A program made the translations under genes and the position numbers. Positions 19,866 to 30,502 of a stretch of 64,000 bases of DNA are shown piece by piece. The notes under the pieces were generated by a model. That model saw only the letters and a program-made list of their open reading frames with translations, was not told the origin of the DNA and searched no databases. Each line of letters starts with the position of its first letter. Position 1 is the first letter of the stretch. Origin of the DNA: Paramoeba atlantica (Eukaryota > Discosea); NCBI GenBank assembly GCA_977017575.1, contig CDRNVI010000002.1:496001-560000 (forward strand). The letters are read 5' to 3'.

Positions 19866-21237
19866 CACGCGACTTGCAGCGCAGACCGAACCAGCAATCA
19901 AAGGTAATCTTTCGGAAGCTGATGTCGTTGGTTTGCTTGACGCTGGAGTGATTGAAACAGTCGAACAGAAAGAACTCCATCAGCATCCGACTTTACAATA
20001 CGTTATTCCTTTTACCGTAGTTGAATCCGATGAGGAGGGGAACGCCCGGCGCCGATTCATATCCTGGACCAAGGACGACAATATCAGATTAAAGGACTAT
20101 AAGCCCGACGTTCCTTTATTGCACCCTTCTTGGTATCTGCATAAGGCTGAGGAAGAAGCAGGCGTTAAGCGCGACTTACGTTGCGGGTTCTACTAAATCG
20201 GAGTTCCGCGCGCGGCACGTGCCAAATTTCGTTTTCGTGACCAAGATGGAGTCTTGCACCAGATGAAAGTTATGCCCATGGGGCACCGATGCGCCCCGGA
20301 AATTATGCACAAACTGACAGCAGCTATCGCGTGCGACTCCGCTGTATACAAGCCCACACTGGGCTCCTGTATTGGCTCCGTGGATATTTACATAGACGGT
20401 ATTCGATTTGCCGGAACCCGTGAAGAATGCATCAAATTTGTTAAATTTGTTGACGGACGGTGTGCTCAAGTCGGTGGCTTATTTAAGGAGACCGGATCCG
20501 ACCCTTCCAAAGAATATGTGTTCAATGGAGTCCTGTACAATCATGAAACCCACAAGGTCAGCCTGGGACCTAAGGTTTTACAAAAAATATCGCGCGATCG
20601 CTATCGTAACATAACGTTTTCTCAACTGGAGACGGCGGTGGGGCGCCTCCTCTACGCGGCAGCGGTCTTGGGACATATCATTCCTGAGTATCATTTTCCT
20701 TTAAAGATTGTTCGACGACGGATCAATGAGCTCAATAGAAATCCCAAACTGGCGGAATATCCTGTTCCGCTTCCGACAGCAACTCGTTCTATCCTGGCGG
20801 ACTGGAGGAATATCATTTTACGGAACGAACCAATCGCACCGCCACCACACCCGGATGTCGTTCCTCATAGGCATAGTCTTTACACGGACGCGTCCGCTAA
20901 AGGATGGGGGGCAGTTCTGTACCGGGACGATGGTCAAGTGATCATTGTGGGGGACTCGTGGGAACCGGAATTTAAATATGAAGTTAATCATGCGGAGGCT
21001 ATGGCAGTTCGACTGGCATTTGAAAAACTGGGCCACCACTTTCAAAAGGGGACTTGTGTGGACCTCTTTATAGATAATACGTCGTGCAAAGCTGCCCTTA
21101 ATCGTAAAGTTGCAAAATCAGATAGCATTGCGGTGGAGCTCAAACATATACTCAAAAAGAATCAGAATCTTGGCGTATGCATTATGGCTCGCTACATAAA
21201 ATCTGCCGATAACCCCGCGGACCCGATTAGCCGGTTA
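19801..21237 (+). CDS. C1 reverse transcriptase and RNase H
   Basis: RT motifs: VIPFTVVE, RRFISWTK, AVKRDL-type block (GVKRDLRCG), MPMGHRCAPE, and YIDGIRFAG in the position of motif C. RNase H: LYTDASAKGWGAVLY, NHAEAMAVRLAF, DLFIDNTS, ADNPADPISR. The same order is seen in C2 and B1. RT type is that of the DIRS/VIPER order, not of LINEs. Fossil with few breaks. Confidence 0.85.
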
Positions 21238-21634
21238 TGAAAGTATTCAAATCAGAAATAATGTAGTACTCAAAAAAAAAAAATACTATATATGTAGGCT
21301 ATATATGTAGGTGTTTCAGTAGGTGGCCGCCACCATTTGCTGAAAACACATGCGCTCGGGTGGTAGTATTACGTGCGAGCGGGCTGGTTCGCGGAGTTGG
21401 CGGACGGGATGCCCGTTCGTAAGTAAAGGAGTTTGTTGTGGATTTGTTTCAAATACTGTAAGTTTGATTGAAATGGCCAGGTACCTTAATTTCTTTTCAT
21501 GGATAGGTGGTGAGGATACTAAAGCAGTTGAATTCTTTGAATTGCTTTATGAAGAAAGATATTACATGAATTAGGAATTGGTTTCATTTTATTTATTCTT
21601 GTTCATTATGTGTGAGAAAGAAGACGCTGATTTC
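21238..21634 (+). repeat. C1 3' non-coding region and first B repeat
   Basis: About 150 nt of AT-rich leader, then B copy 1 (21388-21634, 247 bp), which begins TTCGCGGAGTTGG and ends GATTTC directly before the second A repeat. Nothing else is seen. A short open frame here (21350-21574) is not supported. Confidence 0.85.
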
Positions 21635-22156
21635 TATAAGTATACGTTTAGAAATTTAGGATGATTGATATAATGGCCCTTCGGGGCACATAATATTTAT
21701 ATTATGAGATATGATTTGTTTGTTTTGTTTATATAAGTGTACGTTTAGAAATTTAGGATGATTGATATAATGGCCCTTCGGGGCACATAATATTTATATT
21801 ATGAGATATGATTTGTTTGTTTTGTTTAGAGATTTCATTTATTTAGTTTGGTATAGTGACACTCCTTCTCTAACCTTTTTATTGCGCCCGCCCACCAACC
21901 CCCAACCACTTCGCGGAGTTGGCGGACGGGATGCCCGTTCGTAAGTAAAGGAGTTTGTTGTGGATTTGTTTCAAATACTGTAAGTTTGATTGAAATGGCC
22001 AGGTACCTTAATTTCTTTTCATGGATAGGTGGTGAGGATACTAAAGCAGTTGAATTCTTTGAATTGCTTTATGAAGAAAGATATTACATGAATTAGGAAT
22101 TGGTTTCATTTTATTTATTCTTTTTCATTATGTGTGAGAAAGAAGACGCTGATTTC
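21635..22156 (+). repeat. C1 second A repeat and second B repeat
   Basis: A copy 2 at 21635-21886, a 23-nt spacer rich in CCCACC, and B copy 2 at 21910-22156. The B-A junction at 21634/21635 models the circle junction used in integration. The RLE-LINE frame restarts at 22157. Confidence 0.88.
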
Positions 22157-22897
22157 CTGTCCAAAGATATCATGCACCGAATTAAACGAGCCAGGCTCCT
22201 AGCGCTTCCGAAACCGGACAATGGTGTCAGACCGATTGCAATGGGTGAGGTAATCTTGAAACTCGCGGAAATACTTCTTCTTCAGCGCTATGAAAAGTCT
22301 TTACCCCCACTGTTCGCGCCATACCAATACGGGGTAATGATGAAGAGCGGTTGCGAAAAAGTAATACACGAATTAACTGACTTACATCGCTTAGGGCATG
22401 CGATTCTTTCGGTAGACCTCCGTAACGCATTTAACTCGCCGTCCCGCGACGACATATCAAGATGTGTTTTCGGTTTTTCCACACTGAGACCTTTCAGAAG
22501 GATGTTCACAGCTGAGTACGCAGATCCATCCGAGCTTCTTTTCTACGGCGCAGATGGGAAATTTGCAGGAGTGGTGCAAAGTTCCTCTGGCGTGCGTCAA
22601 GGCTCCCCTCTCTTGACGCTCTACTTTTGCGCTTTGATGCAACCAATACTCGAGACGCTGGCAGAAGAATTTCCTGGAATCAAAATCTTTGCCTTCATTG
22701 ATGACATCAACTTGGCCTCAGCAAACAGTACCCTCCTGGCGAAAGCCTTCGACCGGTTACGTGCACTCCTGACGGCGAACAGCTTAGAAGTTGCGCCCAC
22801 GAAATGTGTCTGGTTCGGAGGGAAGAATAAGATACAGCTTCCTGATTTACTACACGATCAAGGCATAAGATGTGAGTTTGAAATCATAAAAATTCTT
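22157..22897 (+). CDS. A2 ORF part 2: RT core
   Basis: Continues A2 after C1. LSKDIMHRIKRARLLALPKPDNG, GVRPIAMGEV, motif A SVDLRNAFNSPSR, motif B GVRQGSPLLT, motif C FIDDIN. Motif C is F-I-D-D here and in A4 but Y-V-D-D in A1 and A3, an acceptable variant. Ends at IIKIL, where YR element C2 begins; the next residues (GAYIGD) are at 47041. Confidence 0.88.
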
Positions 22898-23159
22898 TCA
22901 TAGTTTACGGAGAGAATTGGGCGAATAAATTATTTACGTTATACCAGTTTATCTATTGTGTGATGGCCGAGGGGCATTGTACCTGTTGTAAGAATTCAAC
23001 TGATTTGATATATACACCCCCCAGATGTAACCCCATGTGTATACAGACGAATATGACGTTTGCTATGGTGATTATAAATTCAAGACTTTATTTCCTTTGT
23101 TAATTCGCGACAGTTAAAGTTTCCGTCGCAAGGATGATCGTAATGTTGCTCGACAAACG
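22898..23159 (+). repeat. C2 A-type terminal region
   Basis: Non-coding. Shares AGTTTACG, a GATGGCCGAGGGGCATTGTAC block and overall layout with the A part of S2 and, more weakly, with C1. Probable promoter and 5' leader of C2. Confidence 0.65.
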
Positions 23160-23969
23160 TTGATGGGCAAGTTGCGCAAGGAAGGTCTTGACTTATGGGG
23201 GGTGTGGGAAGATAAGCCGTCTAAGGAGTACCCCTTTCCTCACCCGGATTTGGACTATTTTGAGATTAACATTATTGAGGATCGCGAGGTGCCGTCATCA
23301 GTTGCTAATTCGCAAGTCCCTATTTCTGAGCCAGTGGGATCGTCTGGGGAACTGCCAAGTAGCGCCCAAGAAATGGCAGGGGGGAGACAGATTGAGGGAC
23401 CCTCCTTGACGCTTCCGGAGGCCCCACAGGAGGGCAGTCCCAGGCTCCTTGACCCCAACGCATTGAACCCTTATGAACCGATAACCTTTGAACCGTGGAT
23501 TAATGCGTTAGACGACGACGGATTCCGTACCAGAGATTTGATTCGCGAGCTGAGAGAGGCCCCGGAATTTGGTTTGCATGGTAACCGATTTTATTATGAT
23601 CGGAGCTTCGTTGAGCGGCAGGAACGTGTGTTCAATTCGATTTTTTGCAAGTGGATTGTTTTTGCTCGGTTGATACCAAATTGGAACCAAGGGGTCTATC
23701 TCGAGATGGGACGCGGAATAATTCAAACCCTTCGGGATGCTTACTGTCGGGCGCGCCGAGTTGACGTTGATCTCGTCCACCAGAAAATGGAGAAAGATGT
23801 ACGCCCAGAGGACAAATTTTATCATCATGTGAGCGATCAGTTAGTCGAACGACAACAACTGTACGCCCGAGTCCAATCGTTTTCTACTTCAGGAACGCAA
23901 GTTTCACGCCCAAATCCAGTACCTTTTCGTCAGACCGGACCTCTTCAGCGACGAAATTTGTTGTGTTTC
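23160..23969 (+). CDS. C2 Gag-like ORF (interrupted)
   Basis: About 266 residues after MGKLRKEGLDLWGVW; PFPHPDLDYFEINII resembles the Pro-Pro/acidic end of the beta-rich module seen in the LINEs. A middle acidic/Pro linker, then a helical region (FVERQERVFNSIF, MEKDVRPEDKFYHHV). It reaches the start of a Cys-rich segment where A3 is inserted. Gag-like by position before the recombinase and by the zinc knuckle beyond A3. Fossil. Confidence 0.6.
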
Positions 23970-24392
23970 TTTTGTTGTTGATTTCTTTTTCTTTCCTAAT
24001 TGATCCGGGAACTGTTCTTTTTTACTTTGAGGCTTTGCTGGTTTCGAGGGGACAAGTGTCATCCATGCTGTTTTATGCTGTTTTATGTGGTCCAACATAT
24101 ATTCAGCTCGATCTTTTTGTTTCATTCAAAACCAAGGCCAGAGAACAGGAGGATAGGCCATATTCCTTTGTTTTTTTGAAGACCTTTGTTTTTTTGAAGA
24201 CCTTTGTTTTTTTGAAGACCTTTGTTTTTTTGAAGACCGTATACTTTATATAGGATCTCTACAAAGTACGATATTCACACAAAATGAAATTCTTAAGACA
24301 ACGTTTTTTATTAAGACAACGTTTTTTATTAAGACAAAAAAAAAAGACCATCGTTTTTTGTAAGACCATCGTTCCTACTCTTTTTCTTTGAA
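23970..24392 (+). other. A3 5' UTR with three kinds of 18-bp repeat
   Basis: Four copies of the TTTTTTTGAAGACCTTTG unit at about 24166-24238, then two copies of AAGACAACGTTTTTTATT (24294 onward), then AAGACCATCGTTTTTTGT and a partial copy ending just before the ATG. All are 18 bp and begin AAGAC. No SL. The first 190 nt are T-rich and non-coding. Confidence 0.75.
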
Positions 24393-25197
24393 ATGGGCAT
24401 GCTCACGCGTGCCAAAGCGAAGGAGACGGGGGTAGCTCCCGTCGTCCAGTCGCTTCCCCCCACACGCCGGAAGAAGAGACTCCCCGCGGAAAAGCCAACG
24501 CTACTACCGCCGCCATCGCCACCACCGCCCCAGCAGTCGCCACCGCCGCAGCAACGATCGCCACCACCACCACAGCCACCACTGCAGCCACCACCGCAAC
24601 GACCGGACCAATCGTCAATCAATTTCACGGCCCCGAAGTCGCGTGAGCCATCATGCAACAGACCGGAGAAAGGCAGCGCGAGTTGCGAAACAAGCGTATC
24701 AACAAAGAACACCTCCCTAACCTCTTACCCTTCAATAGGCAAAGCGTCGCCCGGTAAAATCGTCATCCGTCGACGCGGCACTCGTTATAGATCCTTCCAG
24801 CACCTGCTTGATACAATGAAAGAACAGGAGGCTGTCGCAAAAGAAACCGCCACGAAGGAAGCTGCCGCGAAAGAAGGCGCCGCGCAGGAAGCTGCCGCGA
24901 AAGCGATAACAGCGAAACAGGCTTCACAAGAAGGACTCGAAAAAGTAACTCCAAACCGGGTAGCGGTAAATCAGACAAATCGGCTGGCGGCCATCGGGAA
25001 AGTGGCCGGTTTTGTCGGGAAAACAGTCTGGAAGGGACTTCAAACCCTCAACGGAGCTCATTTATTGAAGAGAGATGAAAGCCCACTAAAAAAACAATAC
25101 GTCAACGGCTACTCAAATCATGGGGAGGGATGGTTTCACGACGTGCGAGGTTTCGACATCTTCTCCGACGCGCCCGAAGGGGATACACCTGATACGT
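24393..25197 (+). CDS. A3 ORF part 1: N-terminal region
   Basis: Start MGMLTRAKAKETG fits the family pattern. Pro/Gln-rich tract (PPPPSPPPP type), then IRRRGTRYRSFQHLLDTMKEQE, an Ala/Lys/Glu heptad-like stretch (ATKEAAAKEGAAQEAAAK) and VRGFDIFSDAPE, shared with A4 (VHNFDVFSEEP). Cut at DTPDT by the SINE-like insert; 25559-25644 continues the same protein up to the MITE. Confidence 0.8.
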
Positions 25198-25545
25198 CTG
25201 GTCCGTTGAAGCTGAGGAGCCAAAAACCGTTGAAGCTGAGACTTGATACTCCCGAATATGGCACTAGTTTCTCCTTCGGGAGACGTGGGGCATTCGGAAT
25301 GAATCAGGGCTAACACCCAGTTCGCCGAATAGCGAGGGCTTAGCTCTCCACGTGCCCGGGGAAGGAAGTCCTAGGATCTGCGGAGGCAGCAAATCGCTCA
25401 CCGATTTGCATACCCTATTCGAAACTCGCAAGAGTTTCGATGATCCAGCGACCAGGCTCCTTCCCCCAAGTTCCCCTGCTTTCTCAGGGGAGGCGACATC
25501 CTTGTACTAGGGTAACCGCCTGTAATCACTATCACTATCACTATC
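25198..25545 (+). mobile_element. SINE-like insertion with ATCACT tail
   Basis: 348 bp between 13-bp direct repeats ACACCTGATACGT (25185-25197 and 25546-25558). Ends in ATCACT repeats. Contains a CGAAACTC/GAGTTTCG hairpin near 25428 and a tandem CCGTTGAAGCTGAG. No ORF. No convincing pol III box pair, so class is uncertain; TSD length and simple-repeat tail fit LINE-mobilised RNA. Confidence 0.7.
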
Positions 25546-25644
25546 ACACCTGATACGTATTTCACGCCTGTAAAACCCGATTATCGGACTCCCAACGATG
25601 ATGAAACACCACCTACATGTACATCGCGTGCATCACAATCGGAG

Positions 25645-26719
25645 GGCTAGGGGGGACCTTCGATGAATCTTCATCGAAAGTTGTACACTTTCGATGAAGC
25701 ACATCGAAAGTTGTACACTTTCGATGAATCTTCATCGAAGGTGTTTTTGACTTTTTTTGACTTTTTTAACTTTTTGTTTTTGAACGAATTTTTCCATTGG
25801 CTGTTGAAAACACGTTGCATGAAACATATAATTTCATTTTAATTTCAATAATTTTTTGTTTTTTTGTCTGAATTCTGACTTTCCGTTTTCTTTCACATTT
25901 TGGCTTGGGGGTACGTTCGTTGATTTCTCAACGAACGTACCCTGTGACCGTAAAAAATCTGCAGGACCTTAGAGGGAGGAGGAAGAAAGGCCCAACTGAT
26001 AACTACTTGATAATCTTGATAATCTTGACCAACTACCTTGATAACAAATTTTAGTACCCATTCGTGGGAAGCAATTTGCGAAGCCCAACTACCTTGATAA
26101 CAAATTTTAGTACCCATTTTGGCCGCGCGGGGGCCCCCGCGTGAGCGGGGGTGCGCGCGGCCGCGAAACGGCGAGGGCCCGCGTGAGCGGGCCTGAGCCG
26201 TACCCCGCGTAGGGTTCCCCTGTGCGTCGTTAGTGGGAAGCAATTTGCGAAGCTCACTGAATTTCGTAGTTTTCGCTACGCAGGCGTTGTCAACGTATAT
26301 AGCGAAGTGTAGGATACTGAACGCACGGAAAATGAAAATCAAAAAAAAATTCTTGGATGTTCCACAAAAGTCCTTGACTTATGCAAAAGTCCTTGATTTC
26401 CACCGTGAATTTCCGTTCGTTGAGTACTCAACGAAAATCCGGCACTTCGTTGAGTACTCAACGAAAATCCTGTGTTTACCCCTTCCGCAGGATTGTCGCT
26501 CAAAATATGTATATGGATCAGTCAAAAACGCTTCGATGAAGATAAACTGAAGAAACGGTGAAATTCCTCTACGAGCCTTCACAAAACACTTCGATGATGC
26601 ACCAAAAAAGTCAAAATGTCTATATGGATCCGCGGAAAACGTTTGCGTGAAGATTTGAAAAAATAAAAAAAAAGTCAAAAACACCTTCGATGAAGCTTCA
26701 TCGAAGGTCCCCCCTACCC
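25645..26719. mobile_element. Mutator-like MITE
   Basis: 9-bp TSD CAATCGGAG (25636-25644 and 26720-26728). Terminal inverted repeats begin GG(C/G)TAGGGGGGACC and continue CTTCGATGAA, with an expanded set of TTCATCGAA palindromes at the left end. Inside: two copies of AACTACCTTGATAACAAATT, a GC-rich block at 26120-26215, and CGTTGAGTACTCAACG palindromes near 26420-26460. No transposase ORF. A 9-bp TSD with long TIRs fits MULE-type non-autonomous elements. Explains the 1.1-kb coding gap in A3. Confidence 0.82.
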
Positions 26720-26728
26720 CAATCGGAG

Positions 26729-27288
26729 CAGGATGAAAATGAAACGGCGGGAGACTTCCACGATTGCGAATCTCCTCCACCCTTTTCCACCACCAAGGCA
26801 GAGGCCGCCGTCTCGAATGCACAGGCTGGACACGCAGAAACAAGAACTCTTTCTCCGCAATATCCCCCCCTCCCAGCACCTCTTCCGGTAGACAACGAAA
26901 ACAACCCGTCGATCCCACTACCGATCGGTGAACTTTACACTGCCGGAATGGTTGAAAGAGAGGATGGTGATTATAGCATAGGGGAGATAATTCAACCCAC
27001 CTAAAATCAGGAAGGTACGACAGAAGGAGGACACGAGCCCGACAAGGTCAACTCGATCGATCCGCATGCCAGACACGACGACTTAGAAAGAATTTGCTTC
27101 GACGAAGAAGTCGATTCTGGACGGCTATGCACTGAGCTTGGGTCTATGTCACCGCAGTCTCACTATCCGATTCCCGCCGATCATTTGTGGAATGCCTCGA
27201 AACATGTCAAAAAGGGAGCGATGTGCACCATCGCATGGACATTCGATAACCGAGACCAGATCAATATATCTATTGGCAAAGTTACCAG
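26729..27288 (+). pseudogene. A3 ORF part 2: linker and beta-rich module, decayed
   Basis: Continues the A3 frame after the MITE (EQDENETAGDF). Pro-rich region, then TAA at 27002-27004; the same frame reads on through VKKGAMCTIAWTFDNRDQ and NISIGKV, the first half of the conserved module. The second half (the LPP segment) is missing by a deletion of about 180 bp compared with A1 and A4, and the reading frame changes near 27280-27290. Confidence 0.8.
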
Positions 27289-30099
27289 TCGATCCCGCAC
27301 ATTCCCAATGCAGCCCTTCCCGTCCCTGATTGGACTGACGACGATCTGGACCGCGCACCTATCCCAACATCACGAGTTATGAGGCCTGAGTTAATACCAG
27401 GCGTCATCGCCACATACCGAGAAATAATGAGTGACTACGCGAACAGCCCTTACCCACAAAGACACAAAATCTGGCACGCGGTCCTCTCGGCCATGAAAAC
27501 ATCCTTAGCTACACTTCGACAACAATCCAATCGCAACAGACGTCGGCGACCATTCCCGCCGGAGGAAACAGCGCGAGACTCAGCCCAACAGAATATGAAA
27601 GATGGGAAAGCACTTTTGGATCGTTCGAATGGAAAAGAAGACAATGGAGACGAACTTTCGGAGAACAAGGGAGACCTCACGGCTTCTGATAAACGAGCCA
27701 TTAAAAGAGCAACACGGCTCGTGATAGAAGGATATGCCAGGAAAGGAGCTCAAGTGCTTGACCGCAAAATTGAGAAGCAATACTTATCCGAAGAAGAGAC
27801 ATTCAAGAAACTTCAAGACTTACACCCACAAAACCCATACGAACTTGATCTTCCATGTGACGCCCCCCTAATAGGCGGACTCACCCCTACTGAACTCCGC
27901 TCTGCTGGGTTGCGCCTCGCCAAAGGAGTTAGCCCCGGACCAACTGGTACGACGGACACGATAGTACGCATACTCATCGATGGCCCTGTATGCTGCGGGA
28001 GTCTTTGCCACATGATTCAGGACCTGATCAATGGATTTCTCACTAAAGAACTGATGCGCCGATTAACACGAGCAAGGTTAATTGGTATTCCCAAGCCTGA
28101 TGGAGGCATCCGCCCGATCGCAATTGGTGAAGTCCTAATGAAACTTTCTGGCTTGGTCCTTGTTCAGCGATTTGAACCCACCCTGCAACCGCTATTTGCG
28201 CCGCTCCAACAAGGAGTGCTATCTAAGTCAGGCTGCGAGAAGATTGTACATCGGCTAAACTCCCTATATCGCGACGGCTCGTGCATCCTATCCGTAGATG
28301 TAAAAAACGCCTTCAACTCCCCATCGCGACCAGCCCTGGCGAAAGCCGTATATGGTCTTGCTACATTGAAACCCTTCCAGAGGTTTTTCCATGCTGAATA
28401 CGCAACGGCATCTGAGTTGCTATACTACGGAAATCAAGGTCACCATGTAGGAACAATTCCAAGCACAAATGGTGTCCGACAAGGGTCCACACTTTCATCG
28501 GTTTATTTCTGTGCCCTATTGCAACCAATCCTTGAAACTCTGTCTGCAGAGCACCCTGATATCACAATCAACGCTTATGTCGATGATGTAACTATTGCGT
28601 CAAAAAACCCCGAGCGATTGGCCAGTGCCTTCTCCCGACTAAAAACGCTTCTAGAGGAACAAAATCTAATAGTTGCTCCCAAAAAATGTGTCTGGTTTGG
28701 CGGACTGGAAGAAGAACCATTACCACAAGAATTAGAGAGCGCCGGGGTAATCACCAAAAAAAAAGCAACAAAAATCCTTGGGGCTTTCATCGGGGACGAC
28801 AAATCGGTCAGCGAACGCCTAATACAGTCACTGACGAAGCACAACGACAGCTTCCGACGGCTCAAATTGATGGGGGTTAACAATGTATCGTGCAATCTGC
28901 TTTCCAGATGTATAAACGTTAGACAGGCCTACCACCTCCGTGCACACAACCCCACCGCTTCAGCTGAACTAGCGACCCGATTCGACAAAGAGGTAGAAAA
29001 CGTTCTTACATCATGGTTCGGACATCTCTCGGATGAACAAATCGCGTTGCTGCGAATGCCCACAAAAAAAGGAGGACTTGGCTTGACAGACTGCTCTTCC
29101 ACGCGAGAGGCCGCGTACCGCTCCTCATGCCACTCTGTTCTTGAGCGCCCCATAAACAATTCAGCTCGGACAGATGGAATCAGGGAGCGAAATGTTGGAT
29201 CAGCGGGCCACCTTCAGAGCAACATACCTCCGGTAGACGAAACCACGACGGCGGCTCAAAAGCACATCAAAATTTGGAAAAAGATGACCCGCGAGCAATC
29301 AAACATAGCGAAGGTACTCGAAAAAGTAACACACAAAGGCAATAACGGATGGACGCACTCTGACGCGCGACTCATACCATCACACCTGTTCAGTCTCGCC
29401 GTCATGCCCCGATTGGGGATCGCTCACCCAGATCTGCCATCACACATCACATGCCCCGGCTGCAGAATTCTTCTTGACTCCGATTCAATCTTGACACACA
29501 TCATGGGCTGTACAAAATGCGGTGGTCTCAATGCCACGACTAAACACAACACTCTGGTCAACTTCATTTACGAACTCTGTATGAAAACAGGCATTCCGTG
29601 CGAAAAGGAGCCCCGTGCACTGTCAACTTTCCGCTGCACACAATGTAACGAGATCGTTAACCCCAATCACCGAAAACTTCACGAGAAAACGTGTGGTGGG
29701 CGGTCGTTTCATCGGTCCGGTCCTGACATTGTTATATATTGGGCAACCGGCGAGATATACTACGATCTAACAGTCATCCACGAATTGGCACCCTCAAACC
29801 TTGACACAAAGTGTGCACATTTATTCCGCGACGCCTGTCGACGAAAACATGACACATACTTCAAGACCGGGAAGATCATGGCTGAAAGCTTTCAATGTAT
29901 ACCTGTCCTCTCAGGGGGTGCAATGCATTCAAACACGATGGCTCTTATGGATGCTCTCGCAGATGCCTGTGGAATGCAACGCAAACGCGTTTATGCCGAA
30001 TTTCAGCTATTGTTGCAGGAGCTTAATGGGGCGGTAGCATATTCACAGCTGAGTCGATACCTTCGCAAGGAGGACAAAAGTCGGGAATATGCTTTCTAA
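27289..30099 (+). CDS. A3 ORF part 3: RT, two CCHC fingers, restriction-like endonuclease
   Basis: Open from 27289; first Met at 27379 is internal. IPTSRVMRPELIPGVIATYREI, Arg-rich linker, RT: GVSPGPTGTTD, RARLIGIPKPDGG, motif A SVDVKNAFNSPSR, motif B GVRQGSTLSS, motif C YVDDVT. Thumb LLSRCINVRQAYHLR, KKGGLGLT. Fingers CPGCRIL...HIMGC and CTQC...HEKTC. RLE SGPDIVIYW...YDLTVIHEL, then KHDTY and the family tail ALADA ... LQELNGAVAYSQL, ending EYAF. The best-preserved long C-terminal copy beside A4. No host context. Confidence 0.9.
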   Translation, partial: SIPHIPNAALPVPDWTDDDLDRAPIPTSRVMRPELIPGVIATYREIMSDYANSPYPQRHKIWHAVLSAMKTSLATLRQQSNRNRRRRPFPPEETARDSAQQNMKDGKALLDRSNGKEDNGDELSENKGDLTASDKRAIKRATRLVIEGYARKGAQVLDRKIEKQYLSEEETFKKLQDLHPQNPYELDLPCDAPLIGGLTPTELRSAGLRLAKGVSPGPTGTTDTIVRILIDGPVCCGSLCHMIQDLINGFLTKELMRRLTRARLIGIPKPDGGIRPIAIGEVLMKLSGLVLVQRFEPTLQPLFAPLQQGVLSKSGCEKIVHRLNSLYRDGSCILSVDVKNAFNSPSRPALAKAVYGLATLKPFQRFFHAEYATASELLYYGNQGHHVGTIPSTNGVRQGSTLSSVYFCALLQPILETLSAEHPDITINAYVDDVTIASKNPERLASAFSRLKTLLEEQNLIVAPKKCVWFGGLEEEPLPQELESAGVITKKKATKILGAFIGDDKSVSERLIQSLTKHNDSFRRLKLMGVNNVSCNLLSRCINVRQAYHLRAHNPTASAELATRFDKEVENVLTSWFGHLSDEQIALLRMPTKKGGLGLTDCSSTREAAYRSSCHSVLERPINNSARTDGIRERNVGSAGHLQSNIPPVDETTTAAQKHIKIWKKMTREQSNIAKVLEKVTHKGNNGWTHSDARLIPSHLFSLAVMPRLGIAHPDLPSHITCPGCRILLDSDSILTHIMGCTKCGGLNATTKHNTLVNFIYELCMKTGIPCEKEPRALSTFRCTQCNEIVNPNHRKLHEKTCGGRSFHRSGPDIVIYWATGEIYYDLTVIHELAPSNLDTKCAHLFRDACRRKHDTYFKTGKIMAESFQCIPVLSGGAMHSNTMALMDALADACGMQRKRVYAEFQLLLQELNGAVAYSQLSRYLRKEDKSREYAF

Positions 30100-30392
30100 A
30101 GCACGGAACAATGCGCCTTCGCCAGTGCACTGATTTCAATTCGCTGAGAATCTAACGCTGAGAATCTAAGAACATATAATATAAGAATGAAAAAAAAACT
30201 ATAAAAGTTTACGAAAAGAATTGCACAATGGAAATTTTGATTTTACTTGAACTTGAATATCGTGAAGTTCTGCCTGATTGACATTCCATGTGCCAGGGTT
30301 GTAGTTATATTCTCACAGTAGTCAAAAAAAAATAAATTTTGAACAGATAGCCGAGGCCAGACGCAGCCGGCGACGTCCACTGAAAGAAAACC
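30100..30392 (+). other. A3 3' UTR
   Basis: Non-coding. Tandem GCTGAGAATCTAA, then AAAGTTTACGAAAAGAATTG about 108 nt after the stop, nearly identical to the motif after A4 and to the start of the YR A-type ends S2 and C2. An A9 tract near 30327. Ends before the TSD copy at 30393. Confidence 0.65.
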
Positions 30393-30502
30393 TTGTGTTT
30401 CGGTTGCCGGTCACCAGAACATATCTGGCGCAATTGTCCCAAGCGCTTTAATCAGGATTTTCGCTCGGGGGTGGCTGGCCCTGCCGCAGGCAGCAAGAGT
30501 TT
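30393..30502 (+). CDS. C2 Gag zinc knuckle region
   Basis: One frame encodes CFGC followed by His and NCPKRF, a C-x2-C-x4-H-x4-C nucleic-acid-binding knuckle as in Gag nucleocapsid regions. Lies between A3 and the recombinase ORF, where the Gag C-terminus is expected. Fossil fragment. Confidence 0.6.

Larger units (their letters stand above)
18036..22156 (+). mobile_element. YR (VIPER/Ngaro-like) retrotransposon C1 with split direct repeats
   Basis: Complete terminal plan: A (18036-18287), ORFs, B (21388-21634), A (21635-21886), B (21910-22156). Starts TATAAGTATACG, ends GCTGATTTC. The flanks GGAAAT and CTGTCC join to a continuous RT frame of A2, and there is no target duplication. Encodes a tyrosine recombinase, RT and RNase H; most of a Gag region is lacking. 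Fossil with roughly two or three breaks in the RT frame. Matching repeat copies (no difference noticed by eye) suggest recent insertion. Confidence 0.9.
23970..30392 (+). mobile_element. RLE-LINE family A, element A3
   Basis: Candidate 9-bp TSD TTGTGTTTC at 23961-23969 and 30393-30401. 5' UTR to 24392, ORF 24393-30099, 3' UTR to 30392. The ORF is cut by a SINE-like insert (25198-25545) and a Mutator-like MITE (25645-26719), has an in-frame TAA at 27002-27004, and has a deletion of about 180 bp with a frame change near 27285. RT to RLE is intact. Older or more decayed than A2. Confidence 0.8.

Noticed and set aside
23255-23828. Antisense open frames over the C2 Gag
   Set aside because: No motif, opposite to a recognisable Gag-like ORF with proper neighbours.
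25113-26918. Reverse-strand open frames through the MITE and A3 N-terminus (for example 26379-26918)
   Set aside because: They cross the MITE boundary and have no domain; shadows of composition.
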